Source of the DNA: Heterobilharzia americana | Lineage: Eukaryota; Platyhelminthes; Trematoda; Strigeidida; Schistosomatidae | Length of the DNA: 64,000 nt | Assembly (NCBI GenBank): GCA_944470555.2 | Contig: OX104127.1 | Coordinates: forward strand, 113,302,741 to 113,366,740 | Reading direction: 5' to 3' | In this document: positions 18,692 to 31,443 of the stretch, piece by piece | Numbering within the stretch: the first letter of the stretch is position 1 | How the letters are laid out: each line of letters opens with the position of its first letter | The notes under the pieces: model-generated | What the model saw: only the letters and a program-made list of their open reading frames with translations | What the model was told of the DNA's origin: nothing | Databases searched by the model: none | Translations under genes and position numbers: made by a program

Positions 18692-21600
18692 CTTGCATCT
18701 GTCAAGTTTAGAATGATGCTTTGCGATTTTTATGCAGCCAGAGCCAATTATAGATGGGTATTTAGGTTATGGGAAGCGCTGATCACTTCGCTTAGCTGAA
18801 AAATCTCAGCTCGGATTCAATAGTTTCTTCTGACATTTGGCAATATACATTATCTCTGGCACCAGTGTGGCATCCGACCGCCTACGAAAGGATGGTTACG
18901 TCGTGCTGAAATCTACTTTGTATTATAATGTGGCTGTGAGACATGACGTTTGAAAGTGGAGGACGTGAGGATACCACGAGACTTAGATCAGAGATTTCTT
19001 CGTGGTGTTGCTCCGACCCGTTAAAGTCCCCATGTGATGAACAGCGAGGTTAGGTGTGAGGTATTGGACACATGAAGCAAGCTACTTAACGAAGTTGTGA
19101 ATCTCTACTGACTGAGGTGTTTTGATTCGTCATTGCACATGCAAAGTCACCACCCACTTCAACGAGCAATCTGGGAGGACGTATGACCGTGTTGAAATAA
19201 GGATGAGTGTGGCCAGAACAAGGATTGGCACCAGTCCATGAAGCCTGATCATTGGTCTCCACCATGTCGAAAGGTGTACATTGGTCAAATGGAGTCATCA
19301 GAGTCAAGGCAATCAATGGTTGAAGACTGTTTGTGAGGCGGCTGGCAATCTGTTACAATGGCGCAGATGTATTCACCATTTGTTGTTTTCGAGTTCTTTT
19401 ACAATGTGTGTCCTAATGCACTTTTGTCTACCTTGATGTAGCATTTTCTAACTAGTCCTAACTAGCATTCTGTTGCGAAATGTGGTATGTTGGAGAAGTG
19501 CACTCGTAGTCAGGATTGCAAGCGGTCTTTGGTTTATCTTTAGAAACGTGTTATGGGCAAGCTACACGAAAACCTAATGAAACCTTTCAGTTCCTCATGG
19601 AAGATAGGCGTGTACTCCTTACCTCTCTGCAGTAGCGTAGACGATTCGTTTACCCTCAGATTTATGGCATACTGGCTGACAAATCTCCTAAGGTATCTGT
19701 ATTTTGATGGGGTTTCCTTCGTAGTCTGTAGTCCTTATTCAATCATGCCATCGGGACCAGGTTCCTCAATTGTAAACGTAAGATATCCGACAGTTCTTCA
19801 GAGAGACGTAGAAGGCATCAAGTTTTCACAGAAACTGTTCTTCCCTACTCAACATCTACCCTGATTAGTTCTGAACGTTCAACTAGGCCATTACGTCGAT
19901 GACACGGGAAAGTGGTGAATGGCATACATGGATATTCATATATCAAACAATGTATGTCATTGAATTAATTGCAGGGACTAACTTCTTCGTGCTTGAATTC
20001 AGAAGTCAATCAACTTCGATCATTAATGGTATTACGAGCGACATGACTTAAAAATCCAGATAAGTTCTGTATTTTTAAGCCGTTGAATGTTGCAGACTCA
20101 AGGTTTGAATGCTTGTTTTGGTACCTCTTGCATTTATCATACTGCAGACCGCAGGTCACTTATGGCGAGCTACGTTGTTCCCCCACCGGAGAACTTGGTA
20201 TGACCTGAAATAACAATAACTGGGCTGCAAACATTTCGGTGAGAAAGCTTTAACTCCGGTGAAAAAGTCGAATAGATTAATAGGTTTGCCACAGCATTTC
20301 AGGAGCCGTTGGCGGTTGGTGGGACATTCTAGACTAGCTAATGAGCCACTACAAAGAATTCAATAAAAATTCTCTATCTTTTTTATCGAAAATTAGACAA
20401 GGCAGAACAAAGGGAAAGGAAGATTGAGTATTCAGAGGCCAATAGTTCACCGCAATGCAGCAAGTATTTCCATTTTAATCTGTTTATTAGAAATACCACA
20501 CAGTATTGTCGTCATGCTCATCGCTCATGGTAGTTAACGTGACTAGTTAGATGATGACGTACTTCTTTCTAGAGACTTTTAGCTAAGTTTCTTCAAAGTT
20601 GTTACAAGCCACAGCATGAATACTGTAGCAGACTGAAAATTATGAGCTGCTAATGCAGTTGGAAGCTTGTAGCCCCTTCAAAAGGCTCATCAATTATTCA
20701 GTGAAGATATATTACACACCAAGCATTACAGCCACAATAAAGTTCGCCAGTAACCCGATAAAGTATTTTTATCTTTCAAGATTGCAAACGGAAACCTCAG
20801 TTTTGTTTTACGTTACAGCTTTGAAGGTTAAGATTGTAGTGGTAATTTAGTACATATTCAAAAGTCATTCTTAGACACCTTTCTGGAGTTAAACTAGTCC
20901 ATTTGGAGTTTCAGCGTTGCAATATTTCGAATCTGTTACTCACTGCTACTTTCCGAAGGTGAGTAAAGTTTGAGTTTTGTCTTTAGTATATTTTTGACAC
21001 TTCTCGACACCATACCCAACCGGCATTTACTTCGGGAGCACTTTGTAAACTTCAGGTTTTAGTCCGCACCTACTTTAGACGCACTTATCAAATTTGAAAT
21101 ATTTTGGCTCATTTTAGAAGGACCGATAATTTTGAGGAAAAGGTTTGAAAATTTATGAGAATATCGTGTTTCCCCATTCTAGCCCAAAGTTAAATTTTTG
21201 TGTTTTTACCCATAACTTACAAAGTGTGCCTGAAGTAAATGCTAACCGGGTAGGTGCTCAAACTCACTTTGCAGACAAACGTGTTTTCCTTTCATAAGTC
21301 ATAAGTTTTAATATTCGCTTCGATTGATGAATCTCATTGATCTCCTTTTGCCTTTTAATCTTTCAATCGTTGTTTTCTTCTTTCTCAGACTCATTTAGAG
21401 GTTTGGTAAACTTTCGCGCCAAGTTTGCAAGGGATCTTTCATCTATATTTGGAGTTAGCTTGCTCACAGCTTACACGAAAACCTAATAACAACTAGTTGT
21501 TAAGGGTTTTCTTTATTGACACTAAAATGTCGCTTCCTCGGAAAGTCAGTACGTCATCAAAAAGTGAAGATGAAAGAAATAATTGTCGAAAAATGTCAAT

Positions 21601-23231
21601 TATCCTGAGTTTTCTGGGCTCTAGCAAAGGAAGAGTTTTCGGAAGCAACACATGCATTACTGATGTCTCTTGCTGTGTTCACTTATTGGATGACAGTTGT
21701 ATGTCAATTTCCTTATCAGTAAGTTATTGTAAAGCATTTCATTTTCATGGATAACACATCTTGATATATTGAGTGAGTACGACTGCTTTGGTGCTTTGAT
21801 TTGTACTGTCGAAACCATGAATATCTTTTTGGAGCGGCAAGGAGTAAAGTCAATGTCTTTCAGCAACAGCCCAGTATCAATACCCTTAATTTTATAAACC
21901 TTTAAGCACTGGATACTGAATGGGAAAATATCATTTGAGAAATGCGTCAAATGGATACTGATATTAATGTAGTTAGTTCTTATAGTAGTAAGGAATAATT
22001 GCTATTCAATTCCAGTTCTTATGTCAATTAGCATGATTTTGTCACATAGGTTGTAGTTATAATCCTCAGTAAGATATATGGAACTGTACTAGCATTTTTG
22101 CGTAGGCAATTAGATGCTTTGCAGTGCACTTGCTTTTTTATCTGAATTTTTTGTTACTTGCTGCTTTGTTCAGTTAATCAATAGAAGGGTGAAGACTGTC
22201 CACTCGATTTAGGAAATGTCAAGATTCACTTGCCATTTAAAAGCTTGTTTTTCCGATATTGTATGCTAATTTCTTACGTTTTTTTCGAGCTTTCTGAATT
22301 GTTAAGTACATCTAAGGGGAAATAGCGCCTTTTTGTAGCTTCTCTCTATAATGGATGATTGTTGCGAAGTTAAGCTATGTAACGATATATATTTTTATTT
22401 TATTAGGCAGCTATTCTTTCTAACTGTGGTAATTAGTTGACGCTAAAAATGGAGGACTGATACTCTGATTTCGCATAAAATATTTGGAACCGATTGCTTT
22501 CATATCAGGTTTCCACACTCACAATCAGGAAGACAAATTCATTTCTTCAGGTGAGAACAAAAATTGTCGGTTATTCAATAGTGATCCGGTTGATTCCAAC
22601 GGAAATTTCATCAACCACCCTCTACTTTAGTTACTCAGCAATGTAATACAATCAGGAGTTATTCGAATCGTAATTAATAACGCTACCGGGGAGTTGATCT
22701 TTATGACTGTAATTTGCCACCGATTTGCATCCTTTATCGCTACTTGCCTGTTTTTGCCTATTTCTAACTTCTTAAAAAGCACCACATCCCCTTAGTTAAA
22801 TTTCTTGAAATAAACACATTTTCGTAGCCCATCATTGGGTAACTCGGTATCATGTAATCTAACGCATTGGGGTTTAAAACTGTGAGTGAATTCGTGGACC
22901 GGTATTGTGTACATTTTTCTACAAAAGAAGGGGGCATATTAAAACGTCTTATGACTTTTTATCATCAACCTATATGATTTTAGCTACAAACGAATATCAG
23001 CCAGTTTTGATTTCAGCCGTAAAACAGCACCATTAGTCATCATAAGTTAAGCATCTTTCCATCAGAATCTTTCACTATGTGGGTTGCCTAGATCTTTTTC
23101 GTGGAAGTACTTTGGGCATTCATCCAACGATACACGAGGAAGCATGACACATTGATACATCTGACAGGACAAGTGGAAGATCAAGGAGTTCTAAGTGGCT
23201 AAAGCGAGAAATCGACAACTTTGGCTTGCAT
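18692..23231 (+). repeat. Tandem unit 1 (4540 bp)
   Basis: The unit holds short open frames of 65-103 residues on both strands (for example 19,086-19,316 minus and 19,553-19,864 plus) with no known domain, and an imperfect hairpin at 21,006-21,259. The frames are identical in the next unit, which reflects the recent duplication and is not evidence of selection on protein. Confidence 0.9.
21006..21259. repeat. Imperfect hairpin (MITE-like) inside tandem unit 1
   Basis: The left arm, about 21,006-21,048, and right arm, about 21,217-21,259, are imperfect inverted repeats of about 42 bp separated by about 170 bp of AT-rich DNA. Matching cores include CATTTACTTC and CACTTTGTAA against their complements. 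The shape resembles a non-autonomous DNA transposon or fold-back element. No target-site duplication was established. A second copy is at +4540. Confidence 0.55.
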
Positions 23232-26200
23232 TTTGCATCTGTCAAGTTTAGAATGATGCTTTGCGATTTTTATGCAGCCAGAGCCAATTATAGATGGGTA
23301 TTTAGGTTATGGGAAGCGCTGATCACTTCGCTTAGCTGAAAAATCTCAGCTCGGATTCAATAGTTTCTTCTGACATTTGGCAATATACATTATCTCTGGC
23401 ACCAGTGTGGCATCCGACCGCCTACGAAAGGATGGTTACGTCGTGCTGAAATCTACTTTGTATTATAATGTGGCTGTGAGACATGACGTTTGAAAGTGGA
23501 GGACATGAGGATACCACGAGACTTAGATCAGAGATTTCTTCGTGGTGTTGCTCCGACCCGTTAAAGTCCCCATGTGATGAACAGCGAGGTTAGGTGTGAG
23601 GTATTGGACACATGAAGCAAGCTACTTAACGAAGTTGTGAATCTCTACTGACTGAGGTGTTTTGATTCGTCATTGCACATGCAAAGTCACCACCCACTTC
23701 AACGAGCAATCTGGGAGGACGTATGACCGTGTTGAAATAAGGATGAGTGTGGCCAGAACAAGGATTGGCACCAGTCCATGAAGCCTGATCATTGGTCTCC
23801 ACCATGTCGAAAGGTGTACATTGGTCAAATGGAGTCATCAGAGTCAAGGCAATCAATGGTTGAAGACTGTTTGTGAGGCGGCTGGCAATCTGTTACAATG
23901 GCGCAGATGTATTCACCATTTGTTGTTTTCGAGTTCTTTTACAATGTGTGTCCTAATGCACTTTTGTCTACCTTGATGTAGCATTTTCTAACTAGTCCTA
24001 ACTAGCATTCTGTTGCGAAATGTGGTATGTTGGAGAAGTGCACTCGTAGTCAGGATTGCAAGCGGTCTTTGGTTTATCTTTAGAAACGTGTTATGGGCAA
24101 GCTACACGAAAACCTAATGAAACCTTTCAGTTCCTCATGGAAGATAGGCGTGTACTCCTTACCTCTCTGCAGTAGCGTAGACGATTCGTTTACCCTCAGA
24201 TTTATGGCATACTGGCTGACAAATCTCCTAAGGTATCTGTATTTTGATGGGGTTTCCTTCGTAGTCTGTAGTCCTTATTCAATCATGCCATCGGGACCAG
24301 GTTCCTCAATTGTAAACGTAAGATATCCGACAGTTCTTCAGAGAGACGTAGAAGGCATCAAGTTTTCACAGAAACTGTTCTTCCCTACTCAACATCTACC
24401 CTGATTAGTTCTGAACGTTCAACTAGGCCATTACGTCGATGACACGGGAAAGTGGTGAATGGCATACATGGATATTCATATATCAAACAATGTATGTCAT
24501 TGAATTAATTGCAGGGACTAACTTCTTCGTGCTTGAATTCAGAAGTCAATCAACTTCGATCATTAATGGTATTACGAGCGACATGACTTAAAAATCCAGA
24601 TAAGTTCTGTATTTTTAAGCCGTTGAATGTTGCAGACTCAAGGTTTGAATGCTTGTTTTGGTACCTCTTGCATTTATCATACTGCAGACCGCAGGTCACT
24701 TATGGCGAGCTACGTTGTTCCCCCACCGGAGAACTTGGTATGACCTGAAATAACAATAACTGGGCTGCAAACATTTCGGTGAGAAAGCTTTAACTCCGGT
24801 GAAAAAGTCGAATAGATTAATAGGTTTGCCACAGCATTTCAGGAGCCGTTGGCGGTTGGTGGGACATTCTAGACTAGCTAATGAGCCACTACAAAGAATT
24901 CAATAAAAATTCTCTATCTTTTTTATCGAAAATTAGACAAGGCAGAACAAAGGGAAAGGAAGATTGAGTATTCAGAGGCCAATAGTTCACCGCAATGCAG
25001 CAAGTATTTCCATTTTAATCTGTTTATTAGAAATACCACACAGTATTGTCGTCATGCTCATCGCTCATGGTAGTTAACGTGACTAGTTAGATGATGACGT
25101 ACTTCTTTCTAGAGACTTTTAGCTAAGTTTCTTCAAAGTTGTTACAAGCCACAGCATGAATACTGTAGCAGACTGAAAATTATGAGCTGCTAATGCAGTT
25201 GGAAGCTTGTAGCCCCTTCAAAAGGCTCATCAATTATTCAGTGAAGATATATTACACACCAAGCATTACAGCCACAATAAAGTTCGCCAGTAACCCGATA
25301 AAGTATTTTTATCTTTCAAGATTGCAAACGGAAACCTCAGTTTTGTTTTACGTTACAGCTTTGAAGGTTAAGATTGTAGTGGTAATTTAGTACATATTCA
25401 AAAGTCATTCTTAGACACCTTTCTGGAGTTAAACTAGTCCATTTGGAGTTTCAGCGTTGCAATATTTCGAATCTGTTACTCACTGCTACTTTCCGAAGGT
25501 GAGTAAAGTTTGAGTTTTGTCTTTAGTATATTTTTGACACTTCTCGACACCATACCCAACCGGCATTTACTTCGGGAGCACTTTGTAAACTTCAGGTTTT
25601 AGTCCGCACCTACTTTAGACGCACTTATCAAATTTGAAATATTTTGGCTCATTTTAGAAGGACCGATAATTTTGAGGAAAAGGTTTGAAAATTTATGAGA
25701 ATATCGTGTTTCCCCATTCTAGCCCAAAGTTAAATTTTTGTGTTTTTACCCATAACTTACAAAGTGTGCCTGAAGTAAATGCTAACCGGGTAGGTGCTCA
25801 AACTCACTTTGCAGACAAACGTGTTTTCCTTTCATAAGTCATAAGTTTTAATATTCGCTTCGATTGATGAATCTCATTGATCTCCTTTTGCCTTTTAATC
25901 TTTCAATCGTTGTTTTCTTCTTTCTCAGACTCATTTAGAGGTTTGGTAAACTTTCGCGCCAAGTTTGCAAGGGATCTTTCATCTATATTTGGAGTTAGCT
26001 TGCTCACAGCTTACACGAAAACCTAATAACAACTAGTTGTTAAGGGTTTTCTTTATTGACACTAAAATGTCGCTTCCTCGGAAAGTCAGTACGTCATCAA
26101 AAAGTGAAGATGAAAGAAATAATTGTCGAAAAATGTCAATTATCCTGAGTTTTCTGGGCTCTAGCAAAGGAAGAGTTTTCGGAAGCAACACATGCATTAC

Positions 26201-27771
26201 TGATGTCTCTTGCTGTGTTCACTTATTGGATGACAGTTGTATGTCAATTTCCTTATCAGTAAGTTATTGTAAAGCATTTCATTTTCATGGATAACACATC
26301 TTGATATATTGAGTGAGTACGACTGCTTTGGTGCTTTGATTTGTACTGTCGAAACCATGAATATCTTTTTGGAGCGGCAAGGAGTAAAGTCAATGTCTTT
26401 CAGCAACAGCCCAGTATCAATACCCTTAATTTTATAAACCTTTAAGCACTGGATACTGAATGGGAAAATATCATTTGAGAAATGCGTCAAATGGATACTG
26501 ATATTAATGTAGTTAGTTCTTATAGTAGTAAGGAATAATTGCTATTCAATTCCAGTTCTTATGTCAATTAGCATGATTTTGTCACATAGGTTGTAGTTAT
26601 AATCCTCAGTAAGATATATGGAACTGTACTAGCATTTTTGCGTAGGCAATTAGATGCTTTGCAGTGCACTTGCTTTTTTATCTGAATTTTTTGTTACTTG
26701 CTGCTTTGTTCAGTTAATCAATAGAAGGGTGAAGACTGTCCACTCGATTTAGGAAATGTCAAGATTCACTTGCCATTTAAAAGCTTGTTTTTCCGATATT
26801 GTATGCTAATTTCTTACGTTTTTTTCGAGCTTTCTGAATTGTTAAGTACATCTAAGGGGAAATAGCGCCTTTTTGTAGCTTCTCTCTATAATGGATGATT
26901 GTTGCGAAGTTAAGCTATGTAACGATATATATTTTTATTTTATTAGGCAGCTATTCTTTCTAACTGTGGTAATTAGTTGACGCTAAAAATGGAGGACTGA
27001 TACTCTGATTTCGCATAAAATATTTGGAACCGATTGCTTTCATATCAGGTTTCCACACTCACAATCAGGAAGACAAATTCATTTCTTCAGGTGAGAACAA
27101 AAATTGTCGGTTATTCAATAGTGATCCGGTTGATTCCAACGGAAATTTCATCAACCACCCTCTACTTTAGTTACTCAGCAATGTAATACAATCAGGAGTT
27201 ATTCGAATCGTAATTAATAACGCTACCGGGGAGTTGATCTTTATGACTGTAATTTGCCACCGATTTGCATCCTTTATCGCTACTTGCCTGTTTTTGCCTA
27301 TTTCTAACTTCTTAAAAAGCACCACATCCCCTTAGTTAAATTTCTTGAAATAAACACATTTTCGTAGCCCATCATTGGGTAACTCGGTATCATGTAATCT
27401 AACGCATTGGGGTTTAAAACTGTGAGTGAATTCGTGGACCGGTATTGTGTACATTTTTCTACAAAAGAAGGGGGCATATTAAAACGTCTTATGACTTTTT
27501 ATCATCAACCTATATGATTTTAGCTACAAACGAATATCAGCCAGTTTTGATTTCAGCCGTAAAACAGCACCATTAGTCATCATAAGTTAAGCATCTTTCC
27601 ATCAGAATCTTTCACTATGTGGGTTGCCTAGATCTTTTTCGTGGAAGTACTTTGGGCATTCATCCAACGATACACGAGGAAGCATGACACATTGATACAT
27701 CTGACAGGACAAGTGGAAGATCAAGGAGTTCTAAGTGGCTAAAGCGAGAAATCGACAACTTTGGCTTGCAT
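23232..27771 (+). repeat. Tandem unit 2 (4540 bp)
   Basis: This repeats unit 1 at a constant offset, without visible indels. It contains the second copy of the hairpin at 25,546-25,799. Confidence 0.9.
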
Positions 27772-28565
27772 TTTGCATCTGTCAAGTTTAGAATGATGCT
27801 TTGCGATTTTTATGCAGCCAGAGCCAATTATAGATGGGTATTTAGGTTATGGGAAGCGCTGATCACTTCGCTTAGCTGAAAAATCTCAGCTCGGATTCAA
27901 TAGTTTCTTCTGACATTTGGCAATATACATTATCTCTGGCACCAGTGTGGCATCCGACCGCCTACGAAAGGATGGTTACGTCGTGCTGAAATCTACTTTG
28001 TATTATAATGTGGCTGTGAGACATGACGTTTGAAAGTGGAGGACATGAGGATACCACGAGACTTAGATCAGAGATTTCTTCGTGGTGTTGCTCCGACCCG
28101 TTAAAGTCCCCATGTGATGAACAGCGAGGTTAGGTGTGAGGTATTGGACACATGAAGCAAGCTACTTAACGAAGTTGTGAATCTCTACTGACTGAGGTGT
28201 TTTGATTCGTCATTGCACATGCAAAGTCACCACCCACTTCAACGAGCAATCTGGGAGGACGTATGACCGTGTTGAAATAAGGATGAGTGTGGCCAGAACA
28301 AGGATTGGCACCAGTCCATGAAGCCTGATCATTGGTCTCCACCATGTCGAAAGGTGTACATTGGTCAAATGGAGTCATCAGAGTCAAGGCAATCAATGGT
28401 TGAAGACTGTTTGTGAGGCGGCTGGCAATCTGTTACAATGGCGCAGATGTATTCACCATTTGTTGTTTTCGAGTTCTTTTACAATGTGTGTCCTAATGCA
28501 CTTTTGTCTACCTTGATGTAGCATTTTCTAACTAGTCCTAACTAGCATGCTGTTGTGAAATGTGT
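27772..28565 (+). repeat. Tandem unit 3, partial (about 790 bp)
   Basis: This repeats the first part of the unit and then leaves homology gradually near 28,549-28,565. The gradual exit suggests that the DNA beyond is unrelated or only anciently related. Confidence 0.85.
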
Positions 28566-29039
28566 CAACTTAAGGCGATGCATCTTTTGGCATGTTTAAT
28601 ATTGATGTTTTTGTCGGTTTATGTTTCGGGACACAGTTTGACGAAAACGTAGGCGTTTAAATGAACTGCGAACAATCGGTGGACAGGACAGGAAACCAAT
28701 ATTACAGTGATTCGTAGCTAACTGTTCATCAAACAAGTCGGCTTGCAATTACTGTATACCTACTCAGCAAAGGACTTTCTTGGTCGTATGGCCGTCGTCT
28801 GCAGAAACCGTTCTCAACGCTGCTGATAAACAAGTGTTCCTAATCACCGGATGGATATGACTTCCATTCTAGTCACAATGATTTATTTACAGACCGAATT
28901 TTCCATACTTAACACCATATCTGTAGACGATTGAGTTTTAACCCGTGCCAGGTTTTTTACAAAGCAAACATATTAGGAATCCAAGACCTTAAATAGTAAG
29001 TATTCATTAAACTAATTATTGTTGGAGAAACTTATAACA
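28566..29039. other. Stretch with no recognised feature
   Basis: This lies between the tandem array and the SM-alpha-like repeat. I see no gene, motif or clear repeat. Confidence 0.4.
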
Positions 29040-29049
29040 TAGTAATGAT

Positions 29050-29119
29050 GGATAGTGGTTAGCAGTGGAATGCAGGATGCACTTTTCGTCCTGTTTGGGA
29101 CTCGTCAGCTGGGTGTACC
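29050..29119 (-). ncRNA. Hammerhead ribozyme, minus strand (intact core, weaker stem I)
   Basis: On the minus strand the core is CTGACGAG (29,108-29,101), GAAA (29,087-29,084) and an ATC triplet ending at 29,076. Stem II is a perfect GTCC/GGAC with loop CAAACA. Stem I is reduced to CAG/CTG with a mismatch beyond, and stem III is weak. The core nucleotides needed for catalysis are all present. Confidence 0.75.
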
Positions 29120-29146
29120 TGCCTCCTAGTGAATGATGTTGTTCTC

Positions 29147-29215
29147 ACCGGGATTCGAACTTGGAAGCTATCGCTTCAAACGACAGAGCGCTACCCAATA
29201 AACCACTGAGCCACG
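29147..29215 (-). repeat. tRNA-like Pol III promoter region of the SINE
   Basis: On the minus strand an A-box-like TGGCTCAGTGG and B-box-like AGTTCGAATCC are spaced as in tRNA-derived SINEs. It does not fold into a complete tRNA with a CCA-ready acceptor stem by eye, so I call it a SINE head and not a tRNA gene. Confidence 0.65.
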
Positions 29216-29230
29216 ATACCCACTTCTTGT

Positions 29231-29290
29231 GCGACATCCAGCTGACGAGTGCCAAACAGGACGAAATGCGCATCCTGGATTCCACTGCTG
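29231..29290 (+). ncRNA. Hammerhead ribozyme, plus strand (intact core)
   Basis: The core reads CTGACGAG (29,242-29,249), GAAA (29,263-29,266) and an ATC cleavage triplet ending at 29,274. Stem I is ATCCAG with CTGGAT, six perfect pairs. Stem II has one mismatch (GTGC/GGAC). Stem III is the palindrome ATGC/GCAT with essentially no loop, as in short schistosome hammerheads that may work best as dimers. The only core departure from CTGATGA is C at position 7, a position known to tolerate change. Self-cleavage is therefore plausible. Confidence 0.8.
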
Positions 29291-29420
29291 GCCACTATCC
29301 ATCATTACTATATAATTAAGAACACAGGCAGTATGGAGGCATCGGCACAGGAGCCCATATGCCCATGGAGACCGATCAGTTCGGTCCGATCAACGACGGT
29401 ACAATACAAGCAACAACACT

Positions 29421-30154
29421 GAAAATTATAACAGCCTAAAATAAACTTTTAAGACTCGATTTAATCAGGTTTGAGGCAGGGAGAGTGGTCAGACATTTCC
29501 ATGTTGTTATTTCGCCGGAATCCAATGCTGATAGAATAACTTGTTAGGGACGAAATAGTTCGGGCCACAAGTCAAGCTCTGTCGAATAAAGTCTTCTTGC
29601 CGGAATACTGTAGGCAGCAATATCAGCAGTGGCTTTAATGTGGGTGTTAATGCTTAGGATGTTATCCAGAAAGTCAACTAATGCCACAAAATCAAACCAT
29701 TCGGCTAAGAGGATACAACATCTTCAATATCATCCATCTTAGCTACAAACATTCTCCATCATGTTAAATATGTTTTTCTATTTCTTCCTTTATCACAGGC
29801 TTGACCTTAAAATGCTACATGAATAGGTGTGTTTTGAACTGGCTAAATATACCTCCAACAAATAAAGGTGGTTAGAAATCAGTCAGTCAGGGTTAACTGG
29901 TTGAAATTATGTGACTACACAAAGTAAATCTATCTGAATATATCTCTTATAAGCTAAGTTCCAAATGATCACAACGAGCATAGGGTGGTCAGGTTACTCT
30001 GATCTGTATGAAATATTTCGAAGATCAGAGTCAGTGGTATTTATCCTCATTCTATTCAATAGTACATTTTGACAGATAGTTATACAATGAAATTAACGTA
30101 AACATTTGTGAGAATCAGGGTATTTGGTCATTCTACTTTACCTTTATTACTACT
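29421..30154. other. Stretch with no recognised gene
   Basis: AT-rich DNA between the SINE pair and the right RTE arm. No motif or repeat was recognised. Confidence 0.4.
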
Positions 30155-31412
30155 ATTATTTGTCCCTTGTGTTCCTAGTGGAAGATAGGGCTTCAGTAGC
30201 ACGTCTCCATTGCACTCTCTTCTCTGCAGTCTTTTCAACCTGGCTCCACGACTGTCCACAAGCTTTCATTTCTTCCTCACACGATCTCTTCCATGTCACC
30301 CCTGCCTCAGACGCCGAGCTCGCTGTTTCCCTTTTCGGTTCCACTTGAGAGCCTGGAGTGTGATATCCCCGAATGGTCTTCTCAGTGTATGCCCAATCCA
30401 TCTCCACTTTCTGCTTCTGCATATTTGTTGGGCGATGGGTTCTTGGTTGGTTCGTTGCCAGCCAGAGTTCCTTGTTGCTTATTCCTATTATTCCGGCCAT
30501 ATGACCAGATATTCAATATCGAGTGGGCGTGGGCGGCAGCCGAATGCCTGTAGTTTGTTGGAAATGCCTTTCACAACGCGCCAAGTTTCTGAACCATCGC
30601 ATAGAAGCACTGGCTTGATGTCGGTGTTGAAAACCCGGATCTTGTTCACGCTTTATGCTGAGTGCAGTAGATCTCCACACTGATTTCAGATTAATGAAGG
30701 CTTGTCTTGGGTTTCCGATCTTGGCTTTGGCATCCTCATCTGTACCATCTGTAGTTTGAACGGTTCTGCCTAGGTGGGTGAAAGAGACTACTTCCTTTAG
30801 GTTTCTCCCGTTGATGGTGATCGGTGCTTGTTGTTGTTGGTTGGGTATCTTCATCACCTCTGTCTTGTCCACGTTCACCTAAAGTCCCATATTCGCTGCC
30901 CTGCCTCTTCTGTCAACTTGTCAGTTTGCGCCTGTAGATCTTCAAGTTTATGTGACATCAGACACAAGTCATCGGTGAAATCCAAATCTTCCGGGCTCTT
31001 TTCATCGGTTCAGTCAGCGTATGCCCATCTTCTCACAGCTCCTCACAATTTGCTGCATGATCCAGTCAACCGCAATCAGGAAGATCAAAGGTGTGGATAG
31101 TAGGTGGCAGCCTTGTCTTACTCCTGTCTCCACTTCAAAGGCATCACTGAGCTTCCCACTGTGAATTACTTGGCATGTAGCATCATGTAGCATATAGTTG
31201 TTGAATGAGGTTGATAAAGGTTTGTGGCACTGAAACCGTAGTTTTGAAGGAGGCAGCTGCCTGCCAAGTTACCTCTCGGTTGACGCTGTCGAAGGCTTTT
31301 TCAAAATGGATGAAGTTGGAGTAGAGAGTTGACTGCCACTCTATACTCTGTTCTATGATGATGTGTAGCGTAGCGTTGCAATTTGATCTGCACATGATTT
31401 GTTTTTCTTGGA

Positions 31413-31443
<31 letters not shown>

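Larger units (their letters stand above)
18692..28565 (+). repeat. Tandem array of a 4540-bp unit, about 2.17 copies
   Basis: Unit 1 spans about 18,692-23,231, unit 2 23,232-27,771, and a partial unit 3 27,772 to about 28,565. The period is exactly 4540 bp: every open frame in unit 1 recurs at +4540, some again at +9080. Over the parts compared, I found one substitution (G at 18,965; A at 23,505 and 28,045). Unit 3 acquires mismatches at about 28,549-28,556 and then diverges. At the unit junction the string TTGCAT occurs on both sides. No recognisable protein domain, tRNA or rRNA is visible in the unit. Confidence 0.95.
29040..29420. mobile_element. SM-alpha-type SINE pair, head to head, with two hammerheads
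   Basis: On the minus strand a tRNA-like region (29,215-29,147: A-box-like TGGCTCAGTGG, B-box-like AGTTCGAATCC) is followed by a hammerhead. On the plus strand a second hammerhead (29,231-29,290) is followed by the family's 3' tail (GGAGGCATCGGCACAGGAG, GACCGATCAGTTCGGTCC). The two form an inverted repeat of about 75 bp (29,040-29,117 against 29,235-29,309). SM-alpha elements are known schistosome retroposons with a Pol III promoter and a self-cleaving ribozyme. Confidence 0.8.

Noticed and set aside
19086..19316. 76-residue minus-strand ORF found three times
   Set aside because: Same reason: it is carried by the tandem unit. No motif was recognised.
19553..19864. 103-residue plus-strand ORF repeated exactly at 24,093-24,404
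   Set aside because: The repetition comes from the 4540-bp tandem duplication and does not show protein conservation. The sequence has no known domain.
29147..29215. Genuine tRNA gene
   Set aside because: A and B boxes are present, but I could not pair a full acceptor stem or anticodon arm. The flanks are SM-alpha-type, so it is a SINE head.
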